DNA of 64,000 nt from Bradyrhizobium sp. 186 (GTDB lineage: Bacteria > Pseudomonadota > Alphaproteobacteria > Rhizobiales > Xanthobacteraceae), in assembly GCF_023101685.1 (NCBI RefSeq), contig NZ_CP082164.1:9176001-9240000 (forward strand), in the 5' to 3' direction. The position numbers and the translations under genes are program-made. The notes under the pieces are model-generated. The model saw only the letters and a program-made list of their open reading frames with translations, was not told the origin of the DNA and searched no databases. How positions within the stretch are numbered: position 1 is the stretch's first letter; each line of letters starts with the position of its first letter. Positions 51,888 to 60,503 of the stretch are shown in pieces.

Positions 51888-52011
51888 CGTCGTCCCGGCG
51901 AAAGCCGGGACCCATATCCACCGCAACTAATCGTCGCGAAGGCTGATGACTCCGAGTCTTTCCAACAACGACCGCTTGGGGATATGGGTCCCGGCCTTCG
52001 CCGGGACGACG
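51888..52011. repeat. MITE-like inverted-repeat element, family C copy 3
   Basis: Left end CGTCGTCCCGGCGAAAGCCG then GGACCCATATCC; right end GGATATGGGTCC then CGGCCTTCGCCGGGACGACG. The two ends are near-perfect inverted repeats of about 30 bases around a unique 60-base centre. It lies between ileS and lspA. Confidence 0.9.
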
Positions 52012-52037
52012 GCGGTGTTTGTGGCGATCAGTTCGCC

Positions 52038-52541
52038 ATGACTCCCCTCCGTCTCGGCATCATCTCGGCCACCGTCACCGTCATCCTCGACCAAGCCTCA
52101 AAGCTCTGGCTCCTGAACGTGTTCGATCTCGCCCGTCGCGGCGCGGTGAAGGTCACGCCGTTCTTTGACCTGGTGCTGGCGTGGAATATCGGCATCAGCT
52201 TCGGCTGGCTCCAGAACGACGGCCAGGCGGCCCAGATAGCGCTGATGGCGGTGAAGGTCATCGCGGTGGTCGCGCTGGCGATCTGGATGGCCAGGTCGCA
52301 CACCTTCCTTGCAACCGTCGCGCTGGGGCTCATCATCGGGGGTGCCATCGGCAACGGCATCGATCGCCTGGCCTATGGCGCGGTGGTCGATTTCGCCCTT
52401 TTTCATGTCGAGATCGGCGGAAACACCTATAATTGGTACGTCTTTAACCTGGCGGACGTGGCCATCGTTGCTGGGGTGGCAGCCTTATTGTATGATTCCT
52501 TCCTGGGGTACCCGCCGCAAAAGCGCCCTGATCCCGGCTGA
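52038..52541 (+). CDS. lspA: signal peptidase II (prolipoprotein peptidase)
   Basis: A 167-residue, four-span aspartyl peptidase that removes lipoprotein signal peptides after Lgt has acted. DQASK at 18-22, AWNIGISFGWLQN (about 48-60), GNGIDR with catalytic Asp109 and VFNLADVAI with Asp140 are all present. ATG at 52038 is used because upstream codons lie in a repeat. Downstream of ileS in the conserved ribF-ileS-lspA order, and functionally linked to lgt (16505). Confidence 0.96.
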   Translation: MTPLRLGIISATVTVILDQASKLWLLNVFDLARRGAVKVTPFFDLVLAWNIGISFGWLQNDGQAAQIALMAVKVIAVVALAIWMARSHTFLATVALGLIIGGAIGNGIDRLAYGAVVDFALFHVEIGGNTYNWYVFNLADVAIVAGVAALLYDSFLGYPPQKRPDPG

Positions 52542-52625
52542 TACGGGCCGGCAGGCGGAACCTTGGCTCCGAGAGCCGGCCGCGCGCGACGCGGTAATCT
52601 GCCACAATTTGGAACAGGTACAGTG

Positions 52626-53348
52626 ATGCGCAGCTCCGAGACCAGCATTTCGATGGTTCGAGACCCCCGGCAAGGGATCTGGCGGGCACTGAAATTGTCC
52701 GCTGTCGCGCTCGGCATCGGTCTCGTCATGTCGGCAGGCGCGGCCCGCGCCGGTGACGACGACGATGACGACATGACCTTCGAAGAAAAGCTCATCGACA
52801 ATCTGATGTCCGGCATCGGCGCCAAGAGCATGGAGAAGCCCGGCATCGAATACCGCGAGCGCTCGCCGCTGGTGGTGCCGCCCAAGCTCGACCTGCCGCC
52901 GCCCGCCGAGACCCAGGCGAAGGCCGCGCCGAACTGGCCGAAGGACCCCGACGAGAAGCGCCGCAAGGAAGCCATCGCCGCACGGAAGAAGGCCGTCAAG
53001 GCAACGGAGAACTGGCAGGCTGCGCAGCCCCTGACGCCCGCCGAGATGAAGGCAGGCCAGACCGCCGCAGCTCCCCGCACCAACAATGATCCCATCCAGC
53101 CGGGTACCAACGGAAACCCGTCATTGATGCCGGCCGAGCTCGGTTACAGCGGCGGTCTGTGGAATATGATGAAGGGCGGGAACAGCTCCGAGTCCAAGTC
53201 ATTTACAACCGAGCCGCCGCGCCAGTCGCTGGTCGAGCCGCCGGCGGGATATCAGACGCCGTCGCCGAACTACGCCTACGGCTCGGGGCCGGACAAGTCG
53301 CGGCGGACCTATTTCGACATCATGTCCGGCAAGGACAAGGAACAATAG
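52626..53348 (+). CDS. secreted proline-rich protein of unknown function
   Basis: A 240-residue protein with an N-terminal signal or anchor (LSAVALGIGLVMSAGAARA, about residues 21-39), followed by a run of seven acidic residues and MTFEEKLIDNLMSGIGAKSM. The rest is rich in Pro, Lys and Asn and probably extended, ending with SRRTYFDIMSGKDKEQ. It lies between lspA and the M16 peptidase pair on the same strand. The pattern (short helix, long disordered tail) suggests a periplasmic adaptor or substrate. I recognise no family. Confidence 0.75.
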   Translation: MRSSETSISMVRDPRQGIWRALKLSAVALGIGLVMSAGAARAGDDDDDDMTFEEKLIDNLMSGIGAKSMEKPGIEYRERSPLVVPPKLDLPPPAETQAKAAPNWPKDPDEKRRKEAIAARKKAVKATENWQAAQPLTPAEMKAGQTAAAPRTNNDPIQPGTNGNPSLMPAELGYSGGLWNMMKGGNSSESKSFTTEPPRQSLVEPPAGYQTPSPNYAYGSGPDKSRRTYFDIMSGKDKEQ

Positions 53349-53511
53349 CGCTCCTGTTCCGCCGCGACACCCTGACGGACGCGAACCTGGCGCCGGCGGC
53401 TCCTGCACGCCGGACGCGGTCTATAAATTGCTTATCAGTAACTTGCCCACGCGTTGAGTTCTCTGCTTCGTGACGCGAAGCCTCAGCCGCACGGTGTAGC
53501 ATGCCGTGCCT

Positions 53512-53534
53512 CCGAGCCGGACATCCGGGCTCGG
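53512..53534 (+). promoter_or_regulatory. stem-loop just before the first M16 peptidase gene
   Basis: CCGAGCC and GGCTCGG pair around a nine-base centre and are followed by CCTTTC, with the M16 start 19 bases on. It may be a structured leader or a weak terminator for the preceding gene. Confidence 0.35.
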
Positions 53535-53552
53535 CCTTTCATAAGGATCATG

Positions 53553-54944
53553 ATGTCCTCTTACCGATCGGCCGCCTGCATCCTTGCCGCGCTGCTTTCG
53601 ACGAGTGTCCTCTCGGCCGGCGGCGCCCTCGCCCAGACCACGGTAACATCGGCCCCGCCCGCCAGCTTTACGCTCAGCAACGGCCTTCAGGTCGTGGTGA
53701 TCCCGGACCATCGCACGCCCGTGGTCACGGAGATGATCTGGTACAAGGTCGGCTCGGCCGATGAGACGCCGGGCAAGTCCGGGCTCGCCCATTTCCTCGA
53801 ACACCTGATGTTCAAGGGAACGGAGAAGCACCCGGTCGGCGAATTCTCCCAGACCGTGCTCCGCGTCGGCGGCAACGAGAACGCCTCGACCTCGGTCGAC
53901 TACACCAACTACTACCAGCGCGTACCGCGCGAGCAGTTGCCGACCATGATGGAGTTCGAGGCCGATCGCATGACCGGCCTGATCCTCAAGGACGAGAACG
54001 TGCTGCCCGAGCGCGACGTCGTGCTCGAAGAGTACAACATGCGCGTCGCCAACAATCCCGACGCACGGCTGAACGAGCAGATCATGGCCGCGCTCTATCT
54101 CAACCATCCCTACGGCCGTCCCGTGATCGGCTGGCACCAGGAGATCGAGAAGCTCGATCGCGAGGACGCGCTCGCGTTCTACCGCCGCTTCTACGCGCCC
54201 AACAACGCGATCCTGGTCATCGCCGGCGACGTCGAGGCCGCCGACATCCGTCCGCTGGTCGAACGCAATTTCGGCCCGATCCCGGCCCAGCCCGCGATCC
54301 CGGTGCGGCGCATCCGCCCGCAGGAGCCGGAGCCGGCGGCGCCGCGCACCGTCACGCTGTCCGATCCGCGCGTCGAGCAGCCCAGCATGCGACGCAATTA
54401 TCTGGTGCCCTCGGCAACGACGGCTGCGGCCGGCGAGAGCGCGGCGCTCGACGTGCTCGCCCAGTTGATGGGGAGCGGCAGCAATTCCTATCTCTACCGC
54501 GCCCTCGTGGTCGACAAGCCGCTCGCGGTCTCCGCCAACGCCAGCTATTCGAGCATCTCGCTCGATCCGACCCAGTTCGCGATCTCGGCCGCGCCGAAAT
54601 CCGGCGTCAGCTTCGCCGAGGTCGAGCAGGTGGTCGACGGAGTCATCGCCGACGTCGCACAGAACCCGATCCGCGCCGAGGATCTCGAGCGGGTCAAGAC
54701 CCAGCTCATCGCGGAGGCGATCTACGCTCAGGATAACCAGGCGGTGCTGGCACGCTGGTATGGCGGCGCGCTCACCACGGGCCTGTCGATCGAGGACATC
54801 CGGAGCTGGCCGGACCGCATCCGCGCCGTCACCGCCGAGCAGGTTCGCGCCGTCGCGCAGAAGTGGCTCGAGAAGAAGCGCTCGGTGACGGGCTATCTGA
54901 TCAAGGACACTGCTACCACCAAGCGCGAGGAGAAGCGTTCGTGA
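53553..54944 (+). CDS. M16 zinc peptidase, catalytic subunit
   Basis: A 463-residue secreted peptidase of the pitrilysin/processing peptidase family. Signal peptide about residues 1-28. The inverted zinc motif HFLEH is at 80-84, and the third ligand lies in RDVVLEEYNMR about 75 residues later. The C-terminal half is the second M16 domain. Of two adjacent ATGs the second, at 53553, has AAGGA at five bases. The next gene, which overlaps it, encodes the non-catalytic partner, as in heterodimeric bacterial M16 enzymes. Localisation in the periplasm is inferred from the signal. Confidence 0.93.
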   Translation: MSSYRSAACILAALLSTSVLSAGGALAQTTVTSAPPASFTLSNGLQVVVIPDHRTPVVTEMIWYKVGSADETPGKSGLAHFLEHLMFKGTEKHPVGEFSQTVLRVGGNENASTSVDYTNYYQRVPREQLPTMMEFEADRMTGLILKDENVLPERDVVLEEYNMRVANNPDARLNEQIMAALYLNHPYGRPVIGWHQEIEKLDREDALAFYRRFYAPNNAILVIAGDVEAADIRPLVERNFGPIPAQPAIPVRRIRPQEPEPAAPRTVTLSDPRVEQPSMRRNYLVPSATTAAAGESAALDVLAQLMGSGSNSYLYRALVVDKPLAVSANASYSSISLDPTQFAISAAPKSGVSFAEVEQVVDGVIADVAQNPIRAEDLERVKTQLIAEAIYAQDNQAVLARWYGGALTTGLSIEDIRSWPDRIRAVTAEQVRAVAQKWLEKKRSVTGYLIKDTATTKREEKRS

Positions 54945-56311
54945 CCTATCCCTTCTTTCGCGCGCGGCGCGTTGCACTGTCCCTTGCCACCGGCGCGACA
55001 CTCGCGCTGGCTTCGGTCTCGCCGTCACAGGCGGCTGCAAAGATCCAGCATCTGACCTCGCCGGGCGGCATCGAGGCCTGGTTCGTGCAGGATGCGACCG
55101 TGCCGCTGATCGCCATGGAATATTCCTTTGCCGGCGGCTCGGCGCAGGATCCGAAGGACAAGTCGGGCGTCGCCAATTTGGTCGGCGACCTCCTCGACGA
55201 AGGTTCCGGCGACCTCGACTCCAAGACCTTCCACGAGCGGCTCGACCGCCGCGCCATCGAGCTCTCCTTCAGCGCCGGCCGCGATACCTTCCGCGGCAGC
55301 CTGCGCATGCTGCGCGACAACAGGGACGAGGCCTTTAATCTGTTGCGGACGGCGCTGACCTCGCCGCATTTCGACACCGCCGATGTCGAGCGCATCCGCT
55401 CGCAGGTCGTCTCGGGCCTGCGCCGCGAGACCACCAACCCGACGTCGCTGGCGAGCCGCAAATTCCTGGAGGTCGCATTCGGCGATCATCCCTACGGTCG
55501 GCAGAGCAACGGTACGCTCGATAGCGTGCCGACCATCACGGTCGCCGACATGAAGGATTATGTCCGCCGGGTGCTTGCCAAGGACGGGCTGAAGGTCGCG
55601 GTGGTCGGCGACGTCGATCCGGCCACGCTCGGCAAGCTGCTCGACCACACCTTTGGCGCCCTGCCCGCCAAGGCCGATCTCGTGCCGGTGCCCGACGTCG
55701 ATGCTGCGAAGCCGCCGCAGCGCGCCTTCGTGCCGCTCGACGTGCCGCAGACCGTGATTACCTTCGGCGGCCCGGGCGTGAAGCGCAGCGATCCGAACTT
55801 CATGGCGGCCTATGTCGTCAACCACATCCTCGGCGGCGGCGGATTGTCCTCGCGGCTCTATCGCGAGGTCCGCGAGAAGCGCGGGCTGGCCTATTCGGTG
55901 TTCGAATCCCTGCTGTGGATGGAACATTCGGCGGTCTTCATCGGCAACACCGGCACGCGCGCCGACCGCGCCGGCGACACCATCGATGCCATCGACAAGG
56001 AGGTGCGCCGCATCGCCGAGGAGGGCCCGACGCAGAAGGAGCTAGACGAGGCCAAGTCCTATCTCAAGGGCTCGCAGATGCTGGCGCTCGATACCTCCTC
56101 CAAGCTCGCGCAGGCGCTGCTACAATACCAGCAGGATAAGCTGCCGATCGACTATATCGAGAAGCGCAACGCCGTCGTCGATGCGGTCACGTTTGACGAC
56201 GCCAAGGCGGCCGCGAAGCGCCTCTGGGGCCAGGGGCTCCTGACCGTCGTCGTCGGTCGCGCGCCCCAGGCCGCCGCGCAACCGGCGGCCGCGGCGCCGA
56301 AGTCGAACTGA
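54941..56311 (+). CDS. M16 peptidase-like protein, non-catalytic subunit
   Basis: A 456-residue secreted relative of the upstream peptidase. At the zinc site it reads NLVGDLLDEG (about 75-84) with no HxxEH, so it cannot bind zinc. It keeps the substrate-gripping R/Y motif region GGGLSSRLYREVREKRGLAY (about 304-323). GTG at 54941 has GAGGAG upstream and overlaps the previous stop by four bases. The pair should form a clam-shell dimer with one active site. The tail is Ala/Pro-rich. Confidence 0.92.
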   Translation: MTYPFFRARRVALSLATGATLALASVSPSQAAAKIQHLTSPGGIEAWFVQDATVPLIAMEYSFAGGSAQDPKDKSGVANLVGDLLDEGSGDLDSKTFHERLDRRAIELSFSAGRDTFRGSLRMLRDNRDEAFNLLRTALTSPHFDTADVERIRSQVVSGLRRETTNPTSLASRKFLEVAFGDHPYGRQSNGTLDSVPTITVADMKDYVRRVLAKDGLKVAVVGDVDPATLGKLLDHTFGALPAKADLVPVPDVDAAKPPQRAFVPLDVPQTVITFGGPGVKRSDPNFMAAYVVNHILGGGGLSSRLYREVREKRGLAYSVFESLLWMEHSAVFIGNTGTRADRAGDTIDAIDKEVRRIAEEGPTQKELDEAKSYLKGSQMLALDTSSKLAQALLQYQQDKLPIDYIEKRNAVVDAVTFDDAKAAAKRLWGQGLLTVVVGRAPQAAAQPAAAAPKSN

Positions 56312-56425
56312 CTTCTTCGGTACGCTTCCTGAAATGGCCGGGCTCGCCCGGCCATTTTGCGTTTCAGGCGCCATTGCCGAACGTAGATGTCCGGGATATG
56401 TCCGGGCATCACGAATGGTGCCACC

Positions 56426-56848
56426 ATGCTGCGGATATCCCGCGACCTCGTCTTTGACGAGGACGATATCGAGATCGGCTTTGTCCGCGCCTCCGGCCCC
56501 GGGGGGCAGAATGTCAACAAGGTCGCCACCTCGGCGCAACTGCGCTTCGACACCCGCAAGCTCACCCTGCCGGAGGATGCGGCGCTGCGCCTTGCCCGCC
56601 TCGCCGGCCAGCGCATGACCAAGGACGGCGTCATCGTGATCCAGGCCCAGCGCTTCCGCACCCAGGAGCGCAATCGCCAGGACGCTATCGACCGCCTCCT
56701 GGAGATTCTGCGCGAGGCCATGGTGCGGCCGACGCCGCGGCGCGCGACGCGGCCGACCTTTGCCTCCAAGCAGCGCAGGCTCGAGGGCAAGAAGCGTCGC
56801 AGCAACGTCAAGGCCGGCCGCGGCGGCGGTCGCGGCTTCGACGACTGA
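56426..56848 (+). CDS. arfB: alternative ribosome-rescue factor ArfB (peptidyl-tRNA hydrolase, GGQ type)
   Basis: A 140-residue stand-alone GGQ protein that frees ribosomes stalled without a stop codon. GPGGQNVNK is at 24-32 with the catalytic GGQ at 26-28. A basic C-terminal tail (RPTFASKQRRLEGKKRRSNV), which enters the empty mRNA channel, follows. The ATG at 56426 is used; frame upstream is unsupported. It follows the M16 pair by 114 bases and is convergent with a small secreted-protein gene. Confidence 0.95.
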   Translation: MLRISRDLVFDEDDIEIGFVRASGPGGQNVNKVATSAQLRFDTRKLTLPEDAALRLARLAGQRMTKDGVIVIQAQRFRTQERNRQDAIDRLLEILREAMVRPTPRRATRPTFASKQRRLEGKKRRSNVKAGRGGGRGFDD

Positions 56849-56854
56849 GCGACG

Positions 56855-56887
56855 AAAAAACCTCCGGCCGCCGAGCGACCGGAGGTT
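56855..56887 (-). terminator. rho-independent terminator of the 56905 gene
   Basis: AACCTCCGG (56859-56867) pairs with CCGGAGGTT (56879-56887). The A-run at 56855-56860 becomes a U-run on the minus-strand transcript, making a good terminator for the leftward gene at 56905. On the plus strand the hairpin follows arfB with only three T residues, so it may also act weakly there. Confidence 0.85.
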
Positions 56888-56904
56888 TGCGGTGCTGGAT
56901 AGCG

Positions 56905-57204
56905 TCAGTAGCGCTTGCTGGTGCCGCCTGTGGCGGCATCGTCGGCCGTGCCCTTGTGCGGTGCGCTGCCGGTGGTACCGACCGTGCCTTTCGTCCCCTT
57001 GGTGGTCGACTTCATGCCGGTCTTCTCGCCCGCGGCACCCGGCGGCTGCGCGCTCAAGTCCTCGTCATCGCTGCCTGGGGCCTGCATGGTCTTGCCCTGC
57101 CCGCCGCGCAGCTTGGTGTCGGACGACGCGCCCTGCGCGAGAACCGGCCCCACGAGCAGGGCCGAGAGAGCGCATGCGATCACAGAGGTCTTCATCAACT
57201 TCAT
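56905..57204 (-). CDS. small secreted low-complexity protein
   Basis: A 99-residue protein with signal peptide MKLMKTSVIACALSALLVG, cleaved near VLA. The mature chain is rich in Gly, Thr, Lys and Asp (KTGMKSTTKGTKGTVGTTGS) and is probably disordered. AGGAG precedes ATG at 57204. A clear terminator follows. I do not recognise a family; such proteins are common in the Bradyrhizobium envelope. Confidence 0.75.
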   Translation of the reverse strand: MKLMKTSVIACALSALLVGPVLAQGASSDTKLRGGQGKTMQAPGSDDEDLSAQPPGAAGEKTGMKSTTKGTKGTVGTTGSAPHKGTADDAATGGTSKRY

Positions 57205-57502
57205 CCATTTCTCCTGGATTTTGTTCGCGATGAACGGTTCGGTCTATCCCCACGCCGTTCGCTGGGCCGAACCATCCCATCGCGCCGAGATCCGAACGGC
57301 GTTACCCCATGCAATCCGCGTCATGTGGTCATCGTTTAGGAATTTCGCGGCCATTTCGCGGAATTGCAGTCCTCATATGCGGCAGCGCGGAACACACGCA
57401 AGCCGCGAACACATCCGACGTTCGATATGCGGACTGCTTCGCAGCGAAACAGCCCGCTACTACCACCGCATGTTTGGCGCCGCCTAGAGTTTGCGCACGT
57501 TG

Positions 57503-57913
57503 ATGTGGATGGGCAGGCTCTTGGCGATGCGGGCAGTCGTGCTGGGATTGTGCACCGCAGTGGTGCTGGTGGTGCGGGTCGCCGACGCGCAAATGCCTTT
57601 GCCGGCCGCAAAGCCGCCGGATGGCGCGACGCTCTTCAAGCAGCAATGCGCGGTGTGCCACACGACCAACCTGTCGGAACCGATGCGGCAAGGCCCGCCG
57701 CTGATGAAGATCGTGGGACGGTCAGCCGGCAAGGTCGAAGGCTTTCGCTATTCGGAGAGCCTCGCGAAAGCGGACTTCGCCTGGGACGAGGCCAGGCTCG
57801 ACGCCTGGCTGACCAATCCGCAGGCCGTCGTTCCCGGCGTGATCATGGTCTACCGGCAGGCGAAGCCGGAGACGCGTGCGGCCATCATCGCATTTCTCAA
57901 GGAGCAGAACTGA
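57503..57913 (+). CDS. class I cytochrome c, single heme
   Basis: A 136-residue exported cytochrome. Signal or anchor about residues 9-28 (MRAVVLGLCTAVVLVVRVAD); heme site CAVCH near residue 51 in LFKQQCAVCHTTN; the axial Met is probably in VVPGVIMVY. Several in-frame starts (57491, 57503, 57509, 57527) are possible, and none has a strong ribosome site. It ends directly at the ATG of the glyoxalase gene. As the first gene of the dehydrogenase operon it likely takes electrons from the GMC enzyme, although related complexes usually use a triheme subunit. Confidence 0.85.
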   Translation: MWMGRLLAMRAVVLGLCTAVVLVVRVADAQMPLPAAKPPDGATLFKQQCAVCHTTNLSEPMRQGPPLMKIVGRSAGKVEGFRYSESLAKADFAWDEARLDAWLTNPQAVVPGVIMVYRQAKPETRAAIIAFLKEQN

Positions 57914-58309
57914 ATGGCAAAGCCGGTCCATTCCATGATCCGCGTGCTCGACGAGGCACGCTCGCTCGATTTCTACAAGCGCGCCTTCGGCCTCGAGGTC
58001 GCCGACCATCTGAAGTTCGCGGACTTTGCCCTGATCTATCTGCGTCACCCGTCCTCATCCTTCGAGGTGGAGCTGACGGTCAATTTCGATCGCAAGGAAG
58101 CGTACGCGCTTGGTGACGGCTACGGACATCTCGCCGTGGTGGTCGAAGACCTCGATGCCGAACATGCCCGCTTCGAACGCGAGAAGCTCGCACCGGGACC
58201 ACTGCGCGACTTCAAGCACGACGGCAGGACGCTGGCGCGCTTCTTCTTCGTCAGCGATCCCGATAACTACAAGATCGAGGTGATCCAGCGGGGCGGGCGT
58301 TTCAACTGA
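57914..58309 (+). CDS. glyoxalase I-like VOC protein
   Basis: A 131-residue vicinal-oxygen-chelate protein. All four metal ligands of glyoxalase I are in place: His6 in PVHSMIRV, Glu53 in VELTVNF, His72 in GYGHLAVVV and Glu122 in YKIEVIQRG, with FYKRAFGLEV and SDPDNYKIE also typical. It should convert the methylglyoxal-glutathione adduct to lactoylglutathione in the cytoplasm. It starts with no gap after the cytochrome gene and sits 33 bases before the Tat subunit gene, an unusual place inside a dehydrogenase operon. Confidence 0.88.
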   Translation: MAKPVHSMIRVLDEARSLDFYKRAFGLEVADHLKFADFALIYLRHPSSSFEVELTVNFDRKEAYALGDGYGHLAVVVEDLDAEHARFEREKLAPGPLRDFKHDGRTLARFFFVSDPDNYKIEVIQRGGRFN

Positions 58310-58342
58310 TCAAATCATAAAATCAAAATTGAGGAGGAACCC

Positions 58343-58891
58343 ATGAGAGAAGTCGATCGTCGAAGCAAGCATAGCCGCCGCGTCTTTCTCAAGGGCGCGG
58401 CAACCGCCGTGCCGGTCGCGGCCGTAGCGACCAGCGTCGCCGTCAGCATCGAGGGCGCCTGGGCCGATGGGGCCAGCGCGCTCTCTCCCGCGACGATGAA
58501 GACACTGCTGAAGGTCGCGCGTGACATCTATCCGCACGATGTTCTCGGCGACAGCTACTACATCACGGCGATCAAGCCGTGGGACGGCAAGGCGGCCAAG
58601 GACCCTGCTGTCAAGACGCTCATCAGCGACGGCATCACCAGGCTCGATCAGAACGCGCGCGACCGTCACAAGGTGCCCTATGGCGAAGTACCCTGGGAAT
58701 CCGATCGCGTGGTGCTGCTGAAGGAGATCGAGCAGAGCGACTTCTTCCAGAAGGTGCGTGGCGACCTCATCGTGTCGCTCTACAACCAGAAGGAAGTCTG
58801 GCCGCGGTTCGGCTACGAGGGCTCCTCCGCCGAACACGGCGGCTACATCAACCGCGGCTTTGCCGACATCGACTGGCTGCCGAAAGCTTAA
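58343..58891 (+). CDS. Tat-exported small subunit of GMC dehydrogenase (gluconate 2-dehydrogenase subunit 3 type)
   Basis: A 182-residue protein with a twin-arginine signal SRRVFLKGAATAVPVAAVA (residues 11-29). The mature part, LSPATMKTLLKVARDIYPHD and later GYEGSSAEHGGYINRGFADI, matches the gamma subunits of FAD-linked sugar and gluconate dehydrogenases. These carry the signal that exports the large subunit by hitch-hiking. A GAGGAGG site precedes the ATG. The large subunit gene follows 28 bases on and has no signal of its own, which fits. Confidence 0.92.
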   Translation: MREVDRRSKHSRRVFLKGAATAVPVAAVATSVAVSIEGAWADGASALSPATMKTLLKVARDIYPHDVLGDSYYITAIKPWDGKAAKDPAVKTLISDGITRLDQNARDRHKVPYGEVPWESDRVVLLKEIEQSDFFQKVRGDLIVSLYNQKEVWPRFGYEGSSAEHGGYINRGFADIDWLPKA

Positions 58892-58919
58892 GTCACATCA
58901 ACAGTTCAGGAGAACGCAT

Positions 58920-60485
58920 ATGGCAAAATTCGATCTGAACGACAGCGGCGTTGTGGTGATCGTCGGCTCCGGCGCCGGCGGCGGCACACTGGGCAACGAA
59001 TTGGCGCAGAAGGGCGTCAAGGTCGTCATTCTCGAAGCCGGGCCGCGCATCGAGAACCAGGACTTCATCAACGACGAGTGGGACAGCTTTTCCCAACTGG
59101 CCTGGACCGACGCCCGCACCACATCGGGAACATGGCGCGTTGCCAAGGACTTCTCGGGTCTTCCCGCTTGGATCGTCAAGGCGGTCGGCGGCTCCACGGT
59201 GCATTGGGCCGGCGCCTCGCTGCGCTTCGACGAGCACGAGTTCCGGGTGAAGAGCACCTACAGCAACATTGCCGGCGCCAACCTGTTGGACTGGCCGGTC
59301 ACGCTCACCGAGATGGAGCCATGGTACGCCAAGGCCGAGAACAAGATGGGTGTAACCCGCACCAACGGCATTCCCGGGCTTCCCGGCAACAACAATTTCA
59401 GGGTGCTCGAAGCCGGCGCGAAGAAGCTCGGCTACAAGACCGTGCACACCGGCAACATGGCGATCAACAGCCAGCCGCGCGATGGACGCGGCTCCTGCCA
59501 GCAGATCGGCTTCTGCTTCCAGGGCTGCAAATCCGGCGCGAAATGGTCGACGCTCTACACCGAGATCCCGAACGGCGAGGCGACCGGCAATCTCGAGGTC
59601 CGGCCCAGCAGCATGGCGGTCAAGATCGAGCACGATGCGAGCGGCAAGGTCACCGGCGTCGTCTACGCCGACGAGAACGGCGCGATGCAGCGTCAGAAGG
59701 CGCGCATCGTCGCGGTCGCCGGCAATTCGATCGAAAGCCCTAGGCTTCTGTTGAACAGTGCCTCAAGTACGTTCCCCGATGGTCTTGCCAATTCATCGGG
59801 ACAGGTCGGCCGCAACTACATGCGTCATATGACCGGCAGCGTGTACGCCGTGTTCGAGAAATCGGTGCACATGTATCGCGGCACCACCATGGCCGGCATC
59901 ATCCGCGACGAGGCCGCCAACAATCCGAAGCGCGGTTTCGTCGGCGGCTACGAGATGGAAACGCTATCGCTCGGCCTGCCCTTCATGGCGGCGTTCCTCA
60001 GCCCCGGCGCCTGGGGGCGTCCGTTCACTGCGGCGCTCGACGGCTATCCGCGCATGGCCGGCATGTGGCTGGTCGGCGAGGACATGGCGCAGGAGACCAA
60101 CCGCATCACGCTCGATCCGACGGTGAAGGACAGGTTCGGACAGCCGGTCGCCAGCGTACACTTCGACGATCACCCCAACGACGTCGCGATGCGCGCCCAC
60201 GCCTACAAGCAGGGATCAGCCGTCTACGACGCCGTCGGCGCCACCGTGACCTATCCGACGCCGCCCTATCCGAGCACCCACAATCTCGGCACCAACCGGA
60301 TGAGCGAGAAGCCGCGGGATGGCGTGGTCAACAAGTTCGGGCAGAGCCACGACGTCAAGAATCTGTTCGTCTCCGACGGCAGCCAGTTCACCAGCGGCGC
60401 GGCCTGCAATCCGACACTGACCATCGTCGCGCTGGCGATCCGGCAGGCGGACTACATCGCCGGCGCGATGCAGAAGGAAATCTGA
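58920..60485 (+). CDS. GMC-family FAD dehydrogenase large subunit with Fe-S cysteine motif
   Basis: A 521-residue flavoprotein of the glucose-methanol-choline family. FAD site VVIVGSGAGGGTLGNEL (about 12-28); the catalytic His is in STHNLGTNRM and the second base region in GAACNPTLTIVALA. Cys193, Cys199 and Cys203 (SCQQIGFCFQGCK) have the C-x5-C-x3-C spacing of the three [3Fe-4S] ligands of FAD-glucose dehydrogenase complexes. No signal peptide, so export should depend on the Tat subunit upstream. AGGAGA precedes ATG at 58920. The sugar, polyol or acid substrate is unknown. Confidence 0.92.
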   Translation: MAKFDLNDSGVVVIVGSGAGGGTLGNELAQKGVKVVILEAGPRIENQDFINDEWDSFSQLAWTDARTTSGTWRVAKDFSGLPAWIVKAVGGSTVHWAGASLRFDEHEFRVKSTYSNIAGANLLDWPVTLTEMEPWYAKAENKMGVTRTNGIPGLPGNNNFRVLEAGAKKLGYKTVHTGNMAINSQPRDGRGSCQQIGFCFQGCKSGAKWSTLYTEIPNGEATGNLEVRPSSMAVKIEHDASGKVTGVVYADENGAMQRQKARIVAVAGNSIESPRLLLNSASSTFPDGLANSSGQVGRNYMRHMTGSVYAVFEKSVHMYRGTTMAGIIRDEAANNPKRGFVGGYEMETLSLGLPFMAAFLSPGAWGRPFTAALDGYPRMAGMWLVGEDMAQETNRITLDPTVKDRFGQPVASVHFDDHPNDVAMRAHAYKQGSAVYDAVGATVTYPTPPYPSTHNLGTNRMSEKPRDGVVNKFGQSHDVKNLFVSDGSQFTSGAACNPTLTIVALAIRQADYIAGAMQKEI

Positions 60486-60503
60486 GGTCCGACTGCTCTC
60501 GGC

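Noticed and set aside
56387..56425. Longer ArfB from an upstream ATG at 56387
   Set aside because: The added residues are unlike the family, whose members start close to MLRISRDLV.
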